From positions 16,470 to 80,469 of the forward strand of contig CACJBO010000005.1 in assembly GCA_902591665.1 (NCBI GenBank): 64,000 nt of DNA, in the 5' to 3' direction. Shown in pieces: positions 17,992 through 26,614 of the stretch. The stretch's first letter is position 1; the number at the start of each line of letters is the position of its first letter. Origin of the DNA: an uncultured SAR86 cluster bacterium (GTDB lineage Bacteria; Pseudomonadota; Gammaproteobacteria; Magnimaribacterales; D2472). A program made the position numbers and the translations under genes. Under the pieces are notes generated by a model, which saw nothing but the letters and a program-made list of their open reading frames with translations, did not search any database and had not been told where the DNA came from.

Positions 17992-18006
17992 TCTATAGCG
18001 GGTAGA
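17979..18006 (+). repeat. Perfect 10-bp inverted repeat overlapping the tRNA-Gly 3' end
   Basis: TCTACCCGCT (17979-17988, the 3' acceptor arm of the tRNA) is followed after 8 bases by its exact reverse complement AGCGGGTAGA (17997-18006). The downstream arm repeats the tRNA's own 5' acceptor sequence GCGGGTA. It may be a hairpin for termination or 3' processing, or the remnant of a second tRNA copy. No T-run follows, so it is not a classical terminator. Confidence 0.7.
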
Positions 18007-18023
18007 AATAATATAATTATGAT

Positions 18024-18794
18024 TTATCTGATAGCTCTTCCTGAAAAAGAATATCGTTCACAAGTACTAAAGGTATTGCCTTCATCTGGTAAACTAGTGT
18101 TAGCATAATTTGCATAACCTCTATTCTTTTCGTCAATATCAGTCCATAAACTCAACCATACATAATCTGCTAATGGATTTTCTTCAGTCCCTTCAAAATA
18201 TGGTTCAAGCATTACATACCAATATCCATCAGGCCCATCTTTTAATTCAGTTTCATCAAGAAAGGTATTAAAATTTGTTTCAAATTGCTGAAGATCATTT
18301 TCACCATAACCTTCATTGTAGTTACAAAAGTTAAATTCATTTTCAAAATAGCTAGACTGATTTGGAACAGATGCAGTTCTTTTGACAGTTGGTTTGAAGG
18401 CATATACATTATCAAAATCAACTTTCATAATTCCATTTATTAGGTTTTGCCAATCTTCATCAAGATTATTCATCCAGTCATCCCATGCTGCATCTCTTGC
18501 TTCCATGGAAGGCCACAGCATTACCCAAATAAAGTCTGCAGCAGACTCTCCTCTGGGAAAAAGTATGTTTGCTCCATTCATCTCATAATCTCTTGAATCA
18601 ATCATGCTATTCCATTTATCAATTAGCATGTTTAAATTTTCTTCACTAAAGTTTGCGTCTTTATAGTGCCAAACATACTCAACAACTTGATTAGGTGGCG
18701 AACCTTCTCTTGCTACTGATAACTCTTCGTTATTTGAAGAGCTGCATGCAACTACAAGAATAAGGGTTACTAAAGGTAATAATAGCTTTTTCAT
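18024..18794 (-). CDS. Lipoprotein with an internal duplication, function unknown
   Basis: 256 residues from the ATG at 18794, chosen because AGGAGAG lies just upstream and because it gives a clean lipoprotein signal (lipobox VVAC); an in-frame start 39 bp earlier would spoil both. The mature part holds two similar halves of about 110 residues. The first has SAADFIWVMLWPSMEARDAAWDDW, shown here only as key residues: Trp and the LWPS-EARD segment; the second has ADYVWLSLWTDIDEKNRGY at the matching place. The alternating pattern suggests two ferredoxin-like (dimeric alpha/beta barrel, NIPSNAP/ABM-like) domains. No enzyme motif is recognised. Confidence 0.7.
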   Translation of the reverse strand: MKKLLLPLVTLILVVACSSSNNEELSVAREGSPPNQVVEYVWHYKDANFSEENLNMLIDKWNSMIDSRDYEMNGANILFPRGESAADFIWVMLWPSMEARDAAWDDWMNNLDEDWQNLINGIMKVDFDNVYAFKPTVKRTASVPNQSSYFENEFNFCNYNEGYGENDLQQFETNFNTFLDETELKDGPDGYWYVMLEPYFEGTEENPLADYVWLSLWTDIDEKNRGYANYANTSLPDEGNTFSTCERYSFSGRAIR

Positions 18795-18881
18795 ATTTCT
18801 CTCCTTTTTTATAGTATTTTTTAAACATACCATGATTTAAAACATAGAAATAAAAAAATATATATTTTTTTTAAACATAAA

Positions 18882-18906
18882 AAAAGCAGGCATTAAGCCT
18901 GCTTTT
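18882..18906 (-). terminator. Rho-independent terminator of the ggt-prepilin peptidase operon
   Basis: The arms AAAAGCAGGC and GCCTGCTTTT pair perfectly around a 5-base loop, and on the minus strand the hairpin runs into a T-rich tract. It lies about 50 bp past the prepilin peptidase stop codon. Confidence 0.88.
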
Positions 18907-18954
18907 AACGACCTAGGGGATTTTGAATTAAAGAGGATATTCAAAGGTCTATAC

Positions 18955-19764
18955 TTATATGACCAAACCAAATAAAGAAAGTTCATAAAACTTTAAAAAT
19001 AAGTAAATAAATAGACCAATTATTAAACCAGAACCCAGTGGCAAGGTTTTTGTTAATTTAAATCTCGTTACAAGGACCAGAAATATTGTAGAGAGAGATC
19101 CAAAAAATATTATTGGCGCAATAGCAAAAGGACCAACTAGAGAGCCTATGCCTGCTAAAAGTATAAAGTCACCACCGCCAATGCCATCAACCTTCTTTAA
19201 TGATTTGTAAATAGTATTTATTAACCACAGAATAAGATAGCCTGTTATAAAACCAGAAAGTGAAAGAGTAAATTGAGAAATATCATCTACATAAAAATTA
19301 TCTATATAAAATATATTTCCATAATATGCTGATAAGAGACCAATTATTGAAATTGAAAGATTTAGATAAAAGGGCAGATAAAGTTTTTGTAGGTCGCATA
19401 TAAAAAGAATATAAAATATTGAAAATAAAGCATAAATAAGTATCGAGAATATACTTATATTAAAAATTAAATATATTGAAACGCCTACAAGTAAATGAAT
19501 TAATTCATGTAATGGGTATAAAAATGAAATACTTGAATTGCAATGAATACATTTACCTTTCTGAAGCAAAAAACCAACTAAAGGAATTAAATAAATTATA
19601 GAAATATTTTTTTTACAAGATGGGCAATATGATCTTGGAAAAAATAAATTTACTCTAGCATTAGTAAATGCTATTAAATTTAACCTGTATATAATTACTG
19701 AACTAAAACTTCCTATAGATAGAAAAAAAATAATTAAAAAAGGTAAGTATATTGTTTCCATCAA
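18955..19764 (-). CDS. gspO: Prepilin peptidase / N-methyltransferase (type II secretion GspO / PilD)
   Basis: 269 residues with about eight membrane segments. The cytoplasmic zinc-binding loop has the paired CPSC and CIHC motifs, and the two aspartic protease sites are CDLQKLYLP and GGGDFILLAGIG, as in family A24 peptidases. It cleaves the leader of pseudopilins before the Phe residue and methylates the new N-terminus at the inner membrane. It is the only such gene here and would process GspG, H, I, J and K encoded 12 kb away. It is cotranscribed after ggt and a 28-residue protein. Whether it also serves type IV pili cannot be told. Confidence 0.9.
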   Translation of the reverse strand: MMETIYLPFLIIFFLSIGSFSSVIIYRLNLIAFTNARVNLFFPRSYCPSCKKNISIIYLIPLVGFLLQKGKCIHCNSSISFLYPLHELIHLLVGVSIYLIFNISIFSILIYALFSIFYILFICDLQKLYLPFYLNLSISIIGLLSAYYGNIFYIDNFYVDDISQFTLSLSGFITGYLILWLINTIYKSLKKVDGIGGGDFILLAGIGSLVGPFAIAPIIFFGSLSTIFLVLVTRFKLTKTLPLGSGLIIGLFIYLFLKFYELSLFGLVI

Positions 19765-19772
19765 TGCTGGAA

Positions 19773-19859
19773 TTATTTTCTAGTAATCCAAAAACATATA
19801 AATAATAAAATTAAAACAGGTAGAGCATAAGCTCCAATAATCATTAATTTATCAATCAT
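19773..19859 (-). CDS. 28-residue single-span membrane protein
   Basis: The frame starts with ATG at 19859, 6 bp after a good ribosome binding site AGGAGAT that lies inside the last codons of ggt. The product is MIDKLMIIGAYALPVLIL then LFICFWITRK, one membrane helix with a positive C-terminal end (inside). It overlaps the ggt end by 8 bp and precedes the prepilin peptidase by 8 bp, so it is translated within that operon. No family recognised; the strong Shine-Dalgarno, rare in this window, is the main support. Confidence 0.55.
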   Translation of the reverse strand: MIDKLMIIGAYALPVLILLFICFWITRK

Positions 19860-21633
19860 AGATATCTCCTGAAGCAAACGCATCTGGTCTTCTAAAGTCC
19901 CCATAACCGTAATACATATTGTTTTTGTACATAATTGTTTGAATGCATGTAGCAGGATCAATTACTTCTACATTGTAATTTAGGCCTCGTAGCTTTTCCC
20001 TAGTAGCATCATTTAGTGAAAACTCAATTTGAAGAATATCAGGTTGCCATTGATGATGTATTCTCTTAGATTTATTTGCTTCTTCAAGATTCATATCAAA
20101 GTCAATAATATTTAATATTGATTGCAATACAGCAGTAATTATTCTTGAACCACCAGGACTACCAGTTGTAAAAAATAATTGGTTATCACGCATGACAATT
20201 GTTGGTGACATTGAGCTTAATGGCCTTTTAAATGGTTGTATCTCGTTAGCTTTTGCACCAAGAAGTCCAAATTGATTAGGAATACCTGGGGCTGCTGAAA
20301 AATCATCCATTTCATTATTCATTAATATTCCAGTACCTTTAATAGTAACCCCTGAACCAAAAGTTGAGTTCAGGGTATAAGTGGAAGAGACTACATTTCC
20401 ATATTTGTCAGCTACTGAAAAATGAGTTGTTTCAAAACTTTCATTATCTTCAAATAAACCCGGCATTATTTTTGAAGAAGGTGTGGACTCACCAATTTTA
20501 ATTTTATTTTTAATACTTTTGGCATATTTTTTATTAGTTATTTCCAATATTGGAACATCAAAAAAATCTGGATCACCTAAATGCTTTGATCTATCAGCAT
20601 ATGCATATTTCATAACCTCAGCTAATAAGTTTATATAGTCAGTAGTATTATGTCCTATTTGTTTGAGGTCATAATTCTCTAAAATATTAAGCATTTGAAT
20701 TATATGGACCCCTCCTGATGAGGGTGGACCCATAGTAATAATTTTATTGTCACGATAATCTGATATAAGAGGCTTTCGCCATTTTGGCGTATAGTTTTTT
20801 AGGTCATTTTCAGTAATCAAGCCACCATTTTTTTGCATTTCATGTGCAATTTTTTGTGCCACTTCACCTTCATAAAACCCATCTTTACCTTTTGCTGCAA
20901 TAAGCTTTAAAGTATTAGCTAAATCCTTTTGTACAAGCTTGCTACCTATAAAATTAGGATTATGTTTCATAAATATTTTATTAGTTGGTTCAAAATATGA
21001 TAATTTCTCTTTATATTTAGACAGCATGTCTCCCATGTATGGTGTAATCTCAAAGCCATTTTCAGCATAGTAAATCGCATCCTCAAGCAATAATTCCCAA
21101 TCTAAAGATCCGAATTTTTTATGAACTTCCCAAAAACCAGCTACTGTTCCAGGAACACCACTCGCCAGATATCCAAATGTAGATAATTTTTTATCATTAA
21201 AGGAGTCATCTTCATTTAAATACATTTTAGTAAATGATTTAGCTGGTGCCATTTCTCTGTAATCTATGGAATAGTTTTGATTAGTAACTGAATCATGCAT
21301 GACCATAAATCCTCCACCACCAATATTTCCAGCCCTAGGTAGCACAACAGCTAATGTAAAACCCACTGCGATAGCAGCATCATATGCATTGCCGCCTTGG
21401 TTGAGTATTTTTTCTCCAACTTTTGTTGCAAGGAAATGTTGCGTTGTAACCATTCCGTTTTTACTCTCTGCAATTTGTTTTTGAGCAGGAATATATTTCG
21501 ATGGATTGACTGTGCCAATAGGTTGAAAATTTTTGGCATTAATATCTATGGTTAATGCAGACATCAAAAAGCAGACAACAAGTATCAGTTTTATATGTTT
21601 AAAAATTATTTTTAATTTAAGATTATTTGTCAT
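19852..21633 (-). CDS. ggt: Gamma-glutamyltransferase
   Basis: 593 residues, the normal size of the proenzyme. A hydrophobic export segment (about residues 14-33) precedes the large-subunit motifs GMVTTQHFLAT, GGNAYDAAIA and NIGGGGFMV. The autocatalytic cleavage site is ETTHFSVADKYGNVVSS, whose first Thr becomes the N-terminal nucleophile of the small subunit. The glycine-rich GSPGGSRI loop follows. It hydrolyses or transfers gamma-glutamyl groups from glutathione in the periplasm, a way to obtain glutamate and cysteinylglycine. The ATG is preceded by TATAAA at 6 bp and no Shine-Dalgarno. Confidence 0.93.
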   Translation of the reverse strand: MTNNLKLKIIFKHIKLILVVCFLMSALTIDINAKNFQPIGTVNPSKYIPAQKQIAESKNGMVTTQHFLATKVGEKILNQGGNAYDAAIAVGFTLAVVLPRAGNIGGGGFMVMHDSVTNQNYSIDYREMAPAKSFTKMYLNEDDSFNDKKLSTFGYLASGVPGTVAGFWEVHKKFGSLDWELLLEDAIYYAENGFEITPYMGDMLSKYKEKLSYFEPTNKIFMKHNPNFIGSKLVQKDLANTLKLIAAKGKDGFYEGEVAQKIAHEMQKNGGLITENDLKNYTPKWRKPLISDYRDNKIITMGPPSSGGVHIIQMLNILENYDLKQIGHNTTDYINLLAEVMKYAYADRSKHLGDPDFFDVPILEITNKKYAKSIKNKIKIGESTPSSKIMPGLFEDNESFETTHFSVADKYGNVVSSTYTLNSTFGSGVTIKGTGILMNNEMDDFSAAPGIPNQFGLLGAKANEIQPFKRPLSSMSPTIVMRDNQLFFTTGSPGGSRIITAVLQSILNIIDFDMNLEEANKSKRIHHQWQPDILQIEFSLNDATREKLRGLNYNVEVIDPATCIQTIMYKNNMYYGYGDFRRPDAFASGDIYD

Positions 21634-21639
21634 CTTTAT

Positions 21640-21645
21640 TTTATA
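21640..21645 (-). promoter_or_regulatory. -10 box directly before ggt
   Basis: TATAAA on the minus strand lies 6 bp before the ggt ATG (21633), with no ribosome binding site between them. This suggests a leaderless message. Confidence 0.4.
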
Positions 21646-21710
21646 AATATACTAATAAGAAGGTTTCGTTATAATAACTTCTTTCTAATTAATATATATA
21701 AAAAATTATT

Positions 21711-23384
21711 ATGAAAGATTTATACCAAGAAATTTTAGATCAACATATTGCTCCAGGCCAAATGTTTGAAACTAAAGACGTTGTTAACGAAAATGGAGTT
21801 ACATTTAAAGAGTACATTAATCTACCAGATAGTCTAAGAGGTTATCTAGATTTTGCATTAGCCCATGCAGAAAAAGAATGTTTAATTTACGAGTATGAGA
21901 GATACACCTATAAAGAGGTTTTTGAAAAGAGTGCTCAAACTGGTAATGCGTTAATCAAAGCTGGTATCAAAAAGGGCGATAGAGTAGCTATATGCATGCA
22001 AAACAATCCTGAGTTTGTATATTCTTATTTTGGAATTGTTGGCATTGGAGCTGTATGTGTTCCTTTAAATTCATGGTGGGTTCCATCAGAAGTAATATAT
22101 GGCTTAGAGCATTCTGATGCTAAGTTATTGATAGCTGATTCCAAAAGGTTACAAGGTTTAGAATCTTTACCGAATATAAAAAAAATAGTTACTAGCTACA
22201 CACCAGATTCTTCATTCACTTCTTTTGATGAATTTATATCTGAACATGATAAAACTTTTCCAGAAGTTGAGATTGGTAGAAATGATCATGCAACAATTTA
22301 TTACACCTCAGGATCAACTGGAAAGCCTAAGGGTGTTTTATCATCACAAAAAGCTGTTTTAGCGACCATGTTTAGCTGGGCATGCTTTTCATCGGTTATG
22401 AATCAGGTTGAAGCTCAAAGTAACCCTGATGCAGCAGCTATAGTTAGCCCAGAGTCTGTAATTTTACATTGCGTACCGTTATTTCATGTTACTGGCAGTC
22501 ATGCAGGACTATTAATGTCTGTTTTAGTAGGAAGAAAAATTGTCATGATGAAAAAATGGGATGCTGGTTTGGCTCTAAAGTTAATTGAACAGGAAAAAGT
22601 AACTGATATAACTGGAGTTCCTACTCAGACTTGGGAATTACTTAACCATCCTGAGAGATTACATTATGACCTATCTTCTTTAAAAACTTTAGGTGCTGGT
22701 GGTGCTCCAAGACCTGCTGAGCATGTGAAGCAGTTGGATGCTGAGTTTGAAGCAAGGCCTGCGATTGGTTATGGCTTATCTGAAACTAATGCATTGGGTG
22801 CCTTGGGTGGTGGCGATGAATATGTAAATCATCCTGATTCTACAGGAAGGGTCGTTCCACCAGTTACTGAAATTAAAATTATTGATGAAGATTGGAATGA
22901 ATTACCTTTAGGAAGTATCGGCGAAGTGGCAATCAAGTCGCTTGGTAACATGATCGGTTATTGGAAAAATCCTGAAGCAACGAAAGAATGTATGAATGAT
23001 GAGGGTTGGTTTAGATCAGGTGACCTTGGTAAATTTGAGGGCCCATTTTTATATATATTAGATAGAGTTAAAGACATTGTTATACGTGGTGGTGAAAACA
23101 TTGCCTGCCCAGAAGTAGAAGGAGCAATATACGAACATGATGATATTCTTGAAGCTTGCGTATTCGGAATCCCCGATGAAAGGCTGGGTGAAATCCTTTG
23201 TGCTGCCATATATTTAAGAGAAGAATCAAAGCTTACTATTGATGAACTTCAATCATTTTTATCATCAAGACTTGCTGCTTTTAAGATACCTGTGAATATT
23301 CAGTTTATGAAAACTAACCTACCAAGAGTTGGCTCAGGTAAATTTGATAAACCCTCATTAAGAGAATTATTTATTAGTAATTAA
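21711..23384 (+). CDS. AMP-dependent acyl-CoA synthetase (class I adenylate-forming)
   Basis: 557 residues. The phosphate-binding motif YYTSGSTGKPKGV, the GYGLSETNA adenylation motif, the GWFRSGDLG segment and the hinge-lysine tail LPRVGSGKFDK are all present, so the enzyme should make an acyl-AMP and then an acyl-CoA. The overall pattern is that of medium/long-chain fatty acid CoA ligases; the exact acid cannot be read. It stands alone between ggt (divergent) and phoB, with 81 bp before phoB. Confidence 0.88.
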   Translation: MKDLYQEILDQHIAPGQMFETKDVVNENGVTFKEYINLPDSLRGYLDFALAHAEKECLIYEYERYTYKEVFEKSAQTGNALIKAGIKKGDRVAICMQNNPEFVYSYFGIVGIGAVCVPLNSWWVPSEVIYGLEHSDAKLLIADSKRLQGLESLPNIKKIVTSYTPDSSFTSFDEFISEHDKTFPEVEIGRNDHATIYYTSGSTGKPKGVLSSQKAVLATMFSWACFSSVMNQVEAQSNPDAAAIVSPESVILHCVPLFHVTGSHAGLLMSVLVGRKIVMMKKWDAGLALKLIEQEKVTDITGVPTQTWELLNHPERLHYDLSSLKTLGAGGAPRPAEHVKQLDAEFEARPAIGYGLSETNALGALGGGDEYVNHPDSTGRVVPPVTEIKIIDEDWNELPLGSIGEVAIKSLGNMIGYWKNPEATKECMNDEGWFRSGDLGKFEGPFLYILDRVKDIVIRGGENIACPEVEGAIYEHDDILEACVFGIPDERLGEILCAAIYLREESKLTIDELQSFLSSRLAAFKIPVNIQFMKTNLPRVGSGKFDKPSLRELFISN

Positions 23385-23465
23385 TAAGAGATAAAAATAG
23401 CTAAAAATACTTTATCTTTTTTAAAAAAAGAGTATAAATATTTAGGAATAACTAATTAAGAGAAT

Positions 23466-24158
23466 ATGTCTCAAAAAATTTTAATAATAGAGGATGAGCC
23501 TGATATAAGAAAAACCCTTGAATATAATATTAGTAGAGAGGGTTATGAGGTTATTTCTGCATCTTCACTGTCTGAAGGTAGAGAAAAGCTTGAATCAGCT
23601 TCTTTTTCGTTATTATTACTTGATTTAATGCTACCAGATGGCTCTGGCTTAGATTTATGTCGAGAGCTTAAACAAGATAAATCCTTATCTTCTATGCCCG
23701 TGATAATCTTAACAGCAAAAGATGATGAAGTTGATAAAGTTGTTGGTTTTGAGTTAGGAGCAGATGATTATGTTACAAAACCGTTCAGTGTAAGAGAACT
23801 TATTCTTCGAGTAAAAGCTGTTTTAAAGCGCGGTGAAAGAAAGTCCGATAATATGGAAGTTCAAAGGCAATTTGGAGAATTAAAAATAGATGTTGATTCT
23901 CATGAAGTATTTGTTAATGATGAACAGGTTAGCTTAACTGCCTTAGAATTTAAGTTATTACGTCAATTGGTTGATAGAAGAGGTAGAGTTCAATCAAGAG
24001 ATCAGCTACTTTCAGATGTTTGGGGTTATAGCTCTTATGTAACCACAAGAACAGTTGATACTCACATTAAAAGGTTAAGAGAAAAACTTGGTGGTATGGG
24101 TAAATACGTCCAGACAATTCGTGGTGTTGGTTATAAATTTACTAGAACTCCAGAGTAA
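23466..24158 (+). CDS. phoB: Phosphate regulon response regulator PhoB
   Basis: 230 residues. The receiver domain has the acidic pair in IIEDEPD, phospho-acceptor Asp53 in LLLDLMLPDGSG, and the switch Thr and Lys in ILTAKDD and YVTKPFSVRE. An OmpR/PhoB-type winged helix follows from about residue 135, with the recognition helix region TTRTVDTHIKRLREKLG. Being 4 bp upstream of a PhoR-like kinase and 1.8 kb from a clear Pho box supports PhoB rather than another OmpR-family regulator. It would activate genes at Pho boxes when phosphate is scarce. Confidence 0.88.
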   Translation: MSQKILIIEDEPDIRKTLEYNISREGYEVISASSLSEGREKLESASFSLLLLDLMLPDGSGLDLCRELKQDKSLSSMPVIILTAKDDEVDKVVGFELGADDYVTKPFSVRELILRVKAVLKRGERKSDNMEVQRQFGELKIDVDSHEVFVNDEQVSLTALEFKLLRQLVDRRGRVQSRDQLLSDVWGYSSYVTTRTVDTHIKRLREKLGGMGKYVQTIRGVGYKFTRTPE

Positions 24159-24162
24159 TTAG

Positions 24163-25926
24163 ATGGGAATAAGATCCCGAATTTTTTTTATTGTATTTGT
24201 ATTGCTTACTATAAGTATTGCGATAACTTATGTAGTTGCTGAAAGAGATCTTAATAATACATTTAAAGAACAGACTCTAAATGAGCTTGAAAAAAAGGCA
24301 AATCTATTAGCTATATCGGTAGGAAGTTTAACTAGGTTTGATGATATTAATGCTGCTGACCTTTTTGCAAACGAACTTGGAAGTGCTACAAATTCTAGAG
24401 TTACTTTTATAAAAAATGATGGTCAAGTTATTGGAGATTCAGAATTAGATTTTGATGAAATTAGTATTATTGATAATCATAGAAACAGGTCTGAAGTAAT
24501 AGATGCATTGAAGAATGGAGCTGGTTGGTCATCAAGATATAGCAGCACTTTAAACCAGGATCTTTTATATTTTGCAATTCAAGATAATGAAGATGTATAT
24601 CCCAACATTATTAGAATATCTGTCCCAATTACTTATATAGATAATATTACTGATACTCTAGGCTTATCTGTACTACTTTTATTTGTTGTTGTTTTTATTG
24701 TATCTGCAATTGCTAGCGGTGTTTCTGCAAACTACTTATATTCAAATATTCAAGAATTAGCAAATGTAGCTTCTAATATATCAAAAGGTAAAACAATATC
24801 AGATGACATAGATGCCTTACCAACACAAAGAGATGATGAATTTGGAACAGTTGCAAGGTCCATTAGTCAATTATCAGAGGATTTAAAAAATCAAATAAAA
24901 ATAATTGCAAAACAAAGAGATCAGTTTGGCTTGGTTCTTGATGATTTAGGTGAGGGCATTATTGTTACAAATAAGAAGGGCAAGGTAGTATTTACAAATG
25001 AACAAGCTTCAGTAATTTTGAATACTGAGAATCTTTTTGATAGGAATATAAAGGAATTTGATATACCAGCTCTTAATTATTTATTTAAAAGAGTTAAAAG
25101 TAAAAAAAGAGCAGACATTGAATTTGAAATTGAAATAAATAGAAGAACTACAAAGTGGGTCCTTGGTTCAATGAATCAATCTAAAACAACAGGTCAATTT
25201 ATTTTGGTTCTTCATGATATAACTCAATTAAGACAATTAAACTCCATGAGAAGAGATTTTATTTCAAATTTATCTCATGAACTTAGAACACCTGTAAGTG
25301 TTATTAGGGCAAACTCAGAAACTCTGCTAGATGGGGCATTAGAAGATAAAAAAGAAGCAAAAATTTTTTCTAAGGCTATATTACATAATGCAGAGAGACT
25401 GACATCTATGGTTTCTGATTTAATTGATTTATCCAGAATTGATTATGGTGATTTAAAGTTAAATATTGTTGAAGTTAATTTAGATAATTTTATTAAATCT
25501 TTTATCGATTCAATGAAGAGCGTTATGAAGAAAAAAGATATTTATATTGAATATCAGCCTAGGCATAAAAAAAATATCATGGCTGATGTGCAAGCTCTTG
25601 AAAGAGTGATGAATAATTTAATAGATAATGCATTTAAATACTCACCAAAGGGCTCAGTAATTGCGATATCGACTATTACAAATAATAATCACATAAAAAT
25701 AAATGTTGCCGACCAAGGAAGTGGTATTTCAGAAATTGATCAAGAATATATTTTTGATAGATTTTATAGGACTGCTTCAGCAAGAGCTTCTGAAAATAAA
25801 GGTAGCGGACTGGGTTTAGCAATTGTTAAAAATCTTATAAATAGTCTTAATGGTGAGGTAGGCGTTTCAAACAGACCTGAAGGCGGCTCAATTTTCTGGT
25901 TTACTCTTCCAATATATAAAAAATAA
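24163..25926 (+). CDS. phoR: Phosphate sensor histidine kinase PhoR
   Basis: 587 residues. A first membrane helix at 5-25, an extracytoplasmic sensor of about 140 residues, a second helix near 168-190, then HAMP, a PAS domain (about 250-350), HisKA with SNLSHELRTP (phospho-accepting His372) and HATPase motifs NNLIDNAFKYSP, DQGSGI and GSGLGLAIVKN. The large periplasmic loop is longer than in E. coli PhoR, which has almost none, and resembles the Gram-positive and alphaproteobacterial layout. It pairs with the upstream PhoB. No pst or phoU genes are nearby. Confidence 0.87.
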   Translation: MGIRSRIFFIVFVLLTISIAITYVVAERDLNNTFKEQTLNELEKKANLLAISVGSLTRFDDINAADLFANELGSATNSRVTFIKNDGQVIGDSELDFDEISIIDNHRNRSEVIDALKNGAGWSSRYSSTLNQDLLYFAIQDNEDVYPNIIRISVPITYIDNITDTLGLSVLLLFVVVFIVSAIASGVSANYLYSNIQELANVASNISKGKTISDDIDALPTQRDDEFGTVARSISQLSEDLKNQIKIIAKQRDQFGLVLDDLGEGIIVTNKKGKVVFTNEQASVILNTENLFDRNIKEFDIPALNYLFKRVKSKKRADIEFEIEINRRTTKWVLGSMNQSKTTGQFILVLHDITQLRQLNSMRRDFISNLSHELRTPVSVIRANSETLLDGALEDKKEAKIFSKAILHNAERLTSMVSDLIDLSRIDYGDLKLNIVEVNLDNFIKSFIDSMKSVMKKKDIYIEYQPRHKKNIMADVQALERVMNNLIDNAFKYSPKGSVIAISTITNNNHIKINVADQGSGISEIDQEYIFDRFYRTASARASENKGSGLGLAIVKNLINSLNGEVGVSNRPEGGSIFWFTLPIYKK

Positions 25927-25964
25927 ATTATCTCAGCTTTACTTAGATTGCTGTTTAAGCTAAT

Positions 25965-25993
25965 ATGTCACACAAATGTCACATAAATGTTTC
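25965..25993 (+). promoter_or_regulatory. Pho box (three 11-bp direct repeat units)
   Basis: ATGTCAC (25965), ATGTCAC (25976) and ATGTTTC (25987) repeat at an exact 11-bp period with 4-bp spacers ACAA and ATAA. This is the architecture of PhoB operators (7-bp TGTCA-type half sites with 4-bp spacing). It lies 39 bp after the phoR stop and 23 bp before the ATG of a 28-residue frame. Confidence 0.82.
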
Positions 25994-26016
25994 ATTATTG
26001 AAATATTGGAGTAAAT

Positions 26017-26103
26017 ATGATTAAAAGTATTTGGAATAAATTTCATTCTCTTATGAAAGCCGGAAGACTTACTGAAGTCATGGAAATATCTGGCTTAAAA
26101 TAA
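26017..26103 (+). CDS. 28-residue protein behind a Pho box
   Basis: ATG at 26017 is preceded by GGAG at 6-bp distance. The product begins MIKSIWNKFHSLMKAG and ends RLTEVMEISGLK: basic, no membrane helix, likely one amphipathic helix. The three-unit Pho box ends 23 bp before the start, so expression under phosphate starvation is expected. It has no recognised family. A 109-bp gap with no gene separates it from gspC. It could also be a small regulatory RNA leader rather than a protein gene; the ribosome binding site favours translation. Confidence 0.55.
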   Translation: MIKSIWNKFHSLMKAGRLTEVMEISGLK

Positions 26104-26212
26104 ATTAATAAATAATCTTTTCGCTTATTTCTTCAGATAATTTCCCTTTTTAATTATCAGTTAGTTTTCATTAAACTTGTGGTTTATCAGCTACAATTAA
26201 TAAATCTACTAT

Positions 26213-26614
26213 ATGAATAACTATATACTTATAAAAAAAGTGTTCTTCATGCTGCTTTTAATTGCAGTTGTGTATGTTTTATTTTTACTAGCTAATACTT
26301 TTATCAATAAGCCAGTTATTAAGGATATTGGTACGATTGCTCTGGATGAAATAAATATTACAAAATCCATAAATCAACCTGACAATAATCTTACAAGCTC
26401 TAATAATGGGATTAACTTTGAATATAAATTAATAGGTATTAGAGCTGGAGAGAGTGATTCATCGGTAATAGTTAAAAAGGCTAATAAAGAATACCTTGTT
26501 AAATTAGGTGATTCTTTAGATAATAATTTTGAACTTATCGAAGTTCTTCCAAATACAGCAGTATTTCGCAATGGTAATAAAATATATAGAATTAACAAAG
26601 AGGAAGCTAAGTAA
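26213..26614 (+). CDS. gspC: Type II secretion protein GspC (short, no PDZ domain)
   Basis: 133 residues. A membrane helix at about 7-27 is followed by a linker and a homology-region (HR) domain from about residue 70: YKLIGIRAGESDSSVIV, LVKLGDSL, LIEVLPNTAVFRNG. The C-terminal PDZ or coiled-coil domain of typical GspC (270-300 residues) is absent. GspC joins the inner-membrane platform to the secretin; the HR domain binds the N0 domain of GspD. It is directly abutted to gspD, which supports the call despite low sequence conservation. Confidence 0.78.
   Translation: MNNYILIKKVFFMLLLIAVVYVLFLLANTFINKPVIKDIGTIALDEINITKSINQPDNNLTSSNNGINFEYKLIGIRAGESDSSVIVKKANKEYLVKLGDSLDNNFELIEVLPNTAVFRNGNKIYRINKEEAK

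Noticed and set aside
17735..17992. 85-residue minus-strand frame across the lipoprotein end and tRNA
   Set aside because: It is antisense to a lipoprotein gene and reads through the tRNA gene.
18888..18906. Possible terminator for the minus-strand lipoprotein at 18024-18794
   Set aside because: The hairpin lies upstream of that gene; its orientation and T-run serve the prepilin peptidase operon.
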